Below, piece by piece: positions 59,236 to 64,000 of a DNA stretch of 64,000 bases. This DNA comes from Pycnopodia helianthoides. Its lineage: Eukaryota > Echinodermata > Asteroidea > Forcipulatida > Asteriidae. Location of the stretch: contig CM063246.1 of the NCBI GenBank assembly GCA_032158295.1, positions 14,419,168 to 14,483,167 on the forward strand, read 5' to 3'. The notes beneath the pieces are model-generated. The model was not told the DNA's origin. It ran no database searches and was given only the letters and a program-made list of their open reading frames with translations. Position 1 is the stretch's first letter. The number at the start of each line of letters is the position of its first letter. Position numbers and translations under genes: made by a program.

Positions 59236-59947
59236 TAGTGGTCTCCCTACTAGCGGATGGGAATAAATTTACTTTTCCAAGAAACAACAACGGCGTACAA
59301 ACTCGTCAGACATGCTCGCACTGGCCACATACTTGGGGTATTTATAGCTATACTTCTACCGACTCAAAAGCTAGCATTTTCACAATTCACAGGCAATTTT
59401 TAAGATATAGGTTGACAAAGACTACGGGTCTTTAAAAAGGATGTGAAAGGCAGGTCGAAAACTTCATAGTTTAAAATAATAGTTAAATACCTCAATAGAC
59501 CTTTCTGTTGCAACGTCAAGGTTGGAAAACTATGGAAAGCCATAAATGCAAAGCAAAAACAGATAGCCACAGTTTGTAAATGTCACACAAATATTCAAAA
59601 ATACTGTTGAATTTGTTGGAAACAAAGCAACTAACCATGGGATAGGTTGTGTCAAATAAAAATTTGCAAAAGTGATGAATTTGGTCACATTGTCTGTTAA
59701 CACGATTGAATGTTTTGCCAACATTCGGCTGTCCATGCCAACCAGCGCGGTTTGTTTATCAACAATGGAAAGGTCTATACATTTCAACTGTGTATGGTGG
59801 ATGTGGTGTACAGTTGAATTATGAAACATTGATACCATCATGAGAGAACACAAAACAAAGGTACACTAAGGACAGAGGAGTTTCTTTTTCAAAAATAAGT
59901 AACCATCGGAGTGAAGTGAATATTACATCAAACTTTTGCTTTCTTAC

Positions 59948-60061
59948 CTTCTGTTTAGGTTTTCCTGCCGACTGTGGTTTGTTGCTTGAGGTGAAAGACT
60001 TCTGAACATCTGTGAATTTCTCATCATTTTTACTGACGTTTTGTCTGTTCTGGAAATTCAA
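59948..60061 (-). CDS. Candidate LRRCC1 upstream linker exon
   Basis: A 114-nt phase-0 exon of 38 codons, with a strong TTTTTTCCGTAG acceptor and a GTAAGA donor. It reads LNFQNRQNVSKNDEKFTDVQ and SFTSSNKPQSAGKPKQK: polar, Lys/Ser/Asn-rich, typical of a disordered linker. The other two frames are closed by stops. Phase 0 is compatible with the exon at 35594, although the intron between would be 24 kb. It could instead belong to a separate minus-strand gene. Confidence 0.55.
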
Positions 60062-60192
60062 CTACGGAAAAAAGGAACGAAGAAATGGTAAATGAAATCC
60101 TTCACTTTCTTTCATAGAATAAAAGTCAAAGTTAGGCAATCTCATAGTGAAAAGAAAAGAAAAAATAGTGAAGTGGTTAAAGTTCTGAAAAC

Positions 60193-60586
60193 TTAAAGGA
60201 ACATTACAGAATTGGTAAGAAACAAACTTGTAAAATATACTTTTTGATCACAGATTTACACAACACTTAGACGGTCTAATGATGATGATAGTAGAAAACA
60301 TCCCTTGAAATATTTCTGTCTGAAATGCCACATTTGATGAGAAATGAATAAACTAATTTTCCGATTGGAGTTTATCGCTCAGTGAGCGTTTTATTCATTT
60401 GTTGAATCTATATGATTTCATGCAAATGTGTAATCTGTTTTCCACTATTTTCTCGTGACCCAGATGGCCGATCGATCTCAAACTTCTACAGGTTTGTCAG
60501 TTTATGTATATGGTGGATTACATAAAGTGCTTACACTGCCAGCAACTGTTTTGTTAGCAAAAACCAATTATGTAATGTTCCTTTAA
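60193..60586 (-). mobile_element. TTAA MITE family A, copy 6
   Basis: 394 bp, complete, reverse orientation. It lies about 130 bp upstream (5' side) of the acceptor of exon 59948-60061. Confidence 0.88.
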
Positions 60587-61249
60587 ATACTTGAACCTGT
60601 TTAGCTGTTTGCCATATTGTTGAATTTGTAGGCCCCTTTTACATTACATTCTCCTTTAGGTCAGATGGTTCAAAATATGTGATTTCGCACTTGTTTCTCC
60701 CTGGCTACTTGCTGGTATATTTTCAAACTCTCAAACCAATATGTATTGTCAGATTTTTAAACTTCTGATTTTATATACTTTGTTACCATCACGTGCAAAC
60801 CTATGTCCCTATTTGTTCAAGGAAAAAAGGCTAGCAGACGACGTTTCCAGGATATAACAAAGTTTTAAAAAGTAAACAGCAGTCAAAAAAATGCCAAAGT
60901 GCTTCTGACATTTCCTACCACCCAGCAAGAATTGATCAGCTTGTATATCGTCTCATCAAAATGATTTGTCTTGGCAAGTTTTTTATGGATGATACCTACA
61001 TAAAAACATGGGTCACGGCAAATAATTCCGTTCGGTATTTGGCTGTAAATCACTCTGTTCACAGATGATTATATTCAAGGCCGAAAATAGTTGGTGGTGA
61101 TCCCCCACCAGATGACAACAGTGCACGAGGGATCCCACCTTATACCGAACTTCTGTCTTTTACAGCGCAAGGAATACTAATAATATCTTTCTGAATGCTT
61201 CTTGCTTTTCTCTCTCCACTCTCTCTATTCATGTATTTCCACTTGACTG

Positions 61250-61660
61250 CTCTTGTCACCCTTGTATGCATGTGTGTGTGTTGTCTTGTCATTTAGCCTT
61301 CGAGAAACACTCTGCTAGGGTCGAAACGTCAGGCCACTAACTAATTTTTTTGCATTTATACTACAGGTCCTTTTGGTTGGTAAGCAGTTTGCAACAGCTA
61401 CTTCTATTTTCTCACTAATAATATTAATAAGCAGTTCTCATAATCCAGTAGCACTTTATCACACCCTTGGGCGTCTCAAAGCGCTTATCATTATTCTTTC
61501 TACAATGTATGCAGAGCTATGTTCAAACTATAAGACCCATTTATTTACACTTGTATATAGCACCATGTATTACCGAGCCACGTCATTTTTGGGACATTAT
61601 ATTCGAAGGACTCATCTGTGATTGCAGAAACTGCCCAATACCAATAGAGCATCATCGATC
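61250..61660 (+). mobile_element. LINE-type tail region
   Basis: TTCGAGAAACACTCTGCTAG plus GGTCGAAACGTCAGGCCA, then GCATTTATACTACAGGTCC. From memory this is a widespread non-LTR element tail. GGGCGTCTCAAAGCGCTTAT follows at 61.47 kb. Confidence 0.5.
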
Positions 61661-61682
61661 AAACTTGATGGAGATGATAATG

Positions 61683-61850
61683 GGTGGCTATAGTGCGTGA
61701 AGCGCTCGCCTCTCACTAATATGGCCCTGGTTCGATACCCGGCTGAGGCCATTGTGTGAGAGTTGTGCGTTGGTTCTCTCCTGTGCCTCGAGGGTTTTTC
61801 TCCGGGCCCTCCAGTTCCCCCCCCCCCCTCCTTAAAAAAACCCACTTTCG
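61683..61850 (+). mobile_element. tRNA-derived SINE type 3
   Basis: GGTGGCTATAGTGCGTGAAG head, CCTGGTTCGATACCCGGCTG B box, then GGTTTTTCTCCGGGCCCTCC and a C run. Confidence 0.75.
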
Positions 61851-62230
61851 ATCTCTGGCTCTTGATCCCATGGTCATTACATGGTTCGATGTGGCTGGCT
61901 GCCAAATGCACCCTTGTATGCCTGCAGCTCGAGAATGTTGTAGCCGCGTCCTTCGCAATTCAGCTTCTCAGCTGCTAGTAAGGATGATTAATTAGCCCCC
62001 CCCCCCCAAAAAAAAAATAAAAAAATAAAATAAATAAAATAAATAAATTAATATTAATACTGATACTGATGATGATGATGATATCATATCAGCCACAACA
62101 CATCTTCAGTGGAATCAAACCTAATTAAAAACTACCAATGTATAATTTGAAAACTCGAATTTCACGTAATGCTGAAATTATAAGTCACTGGGAGAATTGT
62201 TTCTTCCTTCTTGAAACAACAAAGATTTAC

Positions 62231-62282
62231 CTTTGAAACTTATGGCAGAATCTTTGACGACCGGTGAGCTAAACATTTCATC
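62231..62282 (-). CDS. Weak exon candidate (DEMFSSPVVKDSAISFK)
   Basis: A 52-nt open segment between a CTAAG acceptor and a GTAAAT donor reads DEMFSSPVVKDSAISFK. Only one frame is open. It ends in phase 1, which does not fit the phase-0 exon at 60061, so another exon would have to lie between. Kept as a low-confidence candidate. Confidence 0.22.
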
Positions 62283-62817
62283 CTTAGTGCTTAACAAAAT
62301 GCATCGTCACAATAAAACCCCTAATTACCAAAACCCAAAGCATCGTGCCTTTCGTATAGAGAAAGTTTGATGAAGGCTAGGTCAAGTGCAAGATGTTTGG
62401 TCAACATCTCCAACGCTGCCACCTTGTCATTAACACTTCAAATAAGAAATGAAGCTGTTCGGGATGCAATGAGGATATCCTAATAGACGGTATCTCTAAA
62501 TATAGAGAGGCAGAGTTTCCTACGCAGCTTTTTTTTTCTGTAGCCCTATTTGGGCAATACTTCATATACCGTGATATCTAAACTAAAAGAAGATTTCTGT
62601 TTTTTTGGAACCTTGTCCATAGCTGTTAGTTCAGGATTATTTATAAACATAGTACGGTAATTGATAAAACAATGCAGTAATTGGCGGTAGGATAACATCT
62701 AATCGTTGGGTGATGGCTTTACAGGGGCTGTGAAACGCGACAAGGGGAAGGGGAAAAATGTTTTTAAAACAAACATGTGCCTATTTTAAAACTCAAAAAA
62801 CTGTTGATGACCTCAGG

Positions 62818-63300
62818 TTTTGACCCCTAGCAGAGTGCTTCTCAAATGGCTTTCAGAAAGACTCTGCTAGGGTCAAACTGTTTAACAAAGACATTGCTAG
62901 GGTCAAACTGTTTGAGAAAAACTCTGCTTGGGTCAAACTGTTTGAGAAAAACTCTACTGGGGTCAAACTGTTTGAGAAAGACTCTGCTTGGGTCAAACTG
63001 TTAGAGAAAGAATTTGCTAGGGTCATACTGTTAGAAAAATACTATGCTAGTGTCAAACTATTTGAGAAAAACTCTACTTGGGTCAAACTGTTTGACAGAA
63101 ACTCTGTTTTGATCAAACTGTTTGAGAAAGACTCTGCTAGGGTCAAACTGTTTGAGAAAGACTCTGCTAGGGTCAAACTGTTTGACAAAGACTCTGCTAG
63201 GGTCAAACTGTTTGACAAAGACTCTGCTAGGGTCAAACTGTTTGACAAAGACTCTGCTAGGGTCAAACTGTTTGAGAAAGACTCTGCTTGGGTTTAACTG
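62818..63300. repeat. 30-bp array (TTTGAGAAAGACTCTGCTAG GGTCAAACTG)
   Basis: About 15 units with an exact 30-bp period from about 62850. At 62818-62849 one unit is present in inverse orientation (TTTGACCCCTAGCAGAGTGC). Because 30 is a multiple of three, both strands keep long 10-residue-periodic frames (LFEKDSARVK and its complement); these are not called genes. Confidence 0.92.
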
Positions 63301-63616
63301 TTTTTCCTCTGAGACATACAAAGCATCAGCCATAGCAAAAACTCAAAGGTCAGTAATTCAAAAGGTCAAATAAGATGTGTTTAACAAACTAAAGAAATTG
63401 AGGACTCCATGAACCTAACTGCAATTACAACATGTCGAGTTTTCAAGCAGATAAAATCCAATGGATGTAAAGTCCAAGGTCATCACAACTTGACCATTCC
63501 AAAAAACCTGGGTGTCCAGACCGATGGCAAAATTATTGCAGCGTTCGCTATAAAATCATTAGCAGATCTCAACAGGTCCCCCTGTCCACTCTCGCCTTGA
63601 ATACCTGCTTCCTTAC

Positions 63617-63676
63617 TCGTGGCAGCATGGGGGCTGTAAACATCGACTTCTTGGTTAAACGGAACAGGCGCCATTC
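63617..63676 (-). CDS. Weak exon candidate (MAPVPFNQEVDVYSP...)
   Basis: A segment after a TGTGTTTAG acceptor reads MAPVPFNQEVDVYSPHAAT up to a GTAAGG donor. Reading on through that donor gives SKEAGIQGE to a second possible donor (GTATTC). The composition looks protein-like and it could be an upstream exon of the LRRCC1-like gene or a first coding exon. The phase does not match the candidate at 62282. Confidence 0.35.
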
Positions 63677-64000
63677 CTAAACACAATGTCACATCCCTGC
63701 TGGAGACACAATTCAGATATTTTATGGCCAATTCTGGGTGATTGAACCTGTTTTTTTTAAACTAAACTTTGTTGAAGAGAAACTTGCTGAGACAATGTCT
63801 TCTTCTAAAAAGGTGTGACACCCTTCATGACCTAGCACGGTGCAACCACCAATAGACCGCCTATGACATCACAAACTGAAACAGCGCCCACACTGGGGTC
63901 GAAGGAAGACCTCTAATCAGCCCGAACATCTGACGTCACACTTCGAGCTCGTGTTTTACGCCAGAGACCGGCTTTGAGCGTTTGGAGGAATCCTGACAAA

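Larger units (their letters stand above)
11312..60061 (-). other. LRRCC1: LRRCC1-like gene locus, exons seen in this window
   Basis: Sixteen candidate exons on the minus strand encode a long coiled-coil protein. In vertebrates LRRCC1 is a centrosomal/centriolar protein with N-terminal leucine-rich repeats followed by coiled coil, used in spindle-pole integrity and asymmetric centriole/cilium organisation. The identification rests on remembered vertebrate sequence: blocks such as ERKLWSQELAQQG, QYSELEDEFRLAL and LERLHQANDAF, in the right order. Exon phases agree at nearly every junction. The leucine-rich repeat exons were not found and probably lie right of the window. Oddities are a frame break and stop in exon 32657-32847, one extra base in exon 25935-26052, and two vertebrate coiled-coil segments not found. 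Two splice donors have been amplified into tandem arrays. The locus may be functional with assembly indels, or decaying. Confidence 0.85.

Noticed and set aside
63042..63373. Overlapping frames on both strands with a 10-residue repeat
   Set aside because: Direct product of the 30-bp array; there are no flanking splice sites or family resemblance.
63840..64000. Promoter for a gene reading left, from TGACGTCA and an inverted CCAAT box
   Set aside because: The same motifs occur in similar order at 9.4 and 44.1 kb, so the segment is more likely a dispersed repeat; no start site can be shown.

Overview
This is animal nuclear DNA: AT-rich, intron-dominated, with GT/AG-bounded exons of 51-190 nt separated by kilobases of repeats and no bacterial-style operons. 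The repeats (about 340-395 bp TTAA-ended non-autonomous elements, tRNA-derived SINEs, LINE tails, foldback elements) and the invertebrate-like coiled-coil gene suggest a marine invertebrate deuterostome. An asteriid sea star is my best guess; it rests on memory of these repeat families, not on a search.

One gene dominates. Minus-strand exons from about 60.1 kb down to 11.3 kb encode a long coiled coil whose residues and exon phases match vertebrate LRRCC1 (leucine-rich repeat and coiled-coil centrosomal protein 1, CLERC), compared from memory. The stop codon is at 11312. The N-terminal leucine-rich repeats were not found and probably lie beyond the right edge. The coiled-coil exons chain in phase from 31257 to 21580 except for one extra base in exon 25935-26052. 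The linker exon 32657-32847 carries a frame break and an in-frame stop. About 100 residues expected between 21580 and 14345 are missing, yet the two exons join in frame. So the locus is either a diverged gene with assembly indels or a gene that is decaying.

Left of that gene (1-11 kb) are three unassigned exon-like segments: a plus-strand terminal exon at 5153-5383, a minus-strand one at 3213-3337 and a plus-strand one at 9115-9252. The rest is repeats.

Tandem arrays are the striking feature: 15 bp (7.8-8.8 kb), 171 bp (13.1-14.3 kb), 20 bp (18.0-19.9 kb), 109 bp (26.2-26.8 kb), 42 bp (32.9-34.3 kb), 29 bp (57.5-58.2 kb) and 30 bp (62.8-63.3 kb). The 171-bp and 109-bp arrays are built from the 3' ends of LRRCC1 exons plus their splice donors and the start of the intron. 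The 20-bp array sits inside a TTAA element. The 30-bp array resembles a LINE-type tail found 1.5 kb away.

Dispersed elements: three TTAA-terminated families (A, six copies; B, five full-length plus fragments; C, three full-length plus degenerate copies) share a common internal architecture. At least five tRNA-derived SINE types and many hairpin elements fill the introns. From 36 to 60 kb no convincing coding exon was seen.
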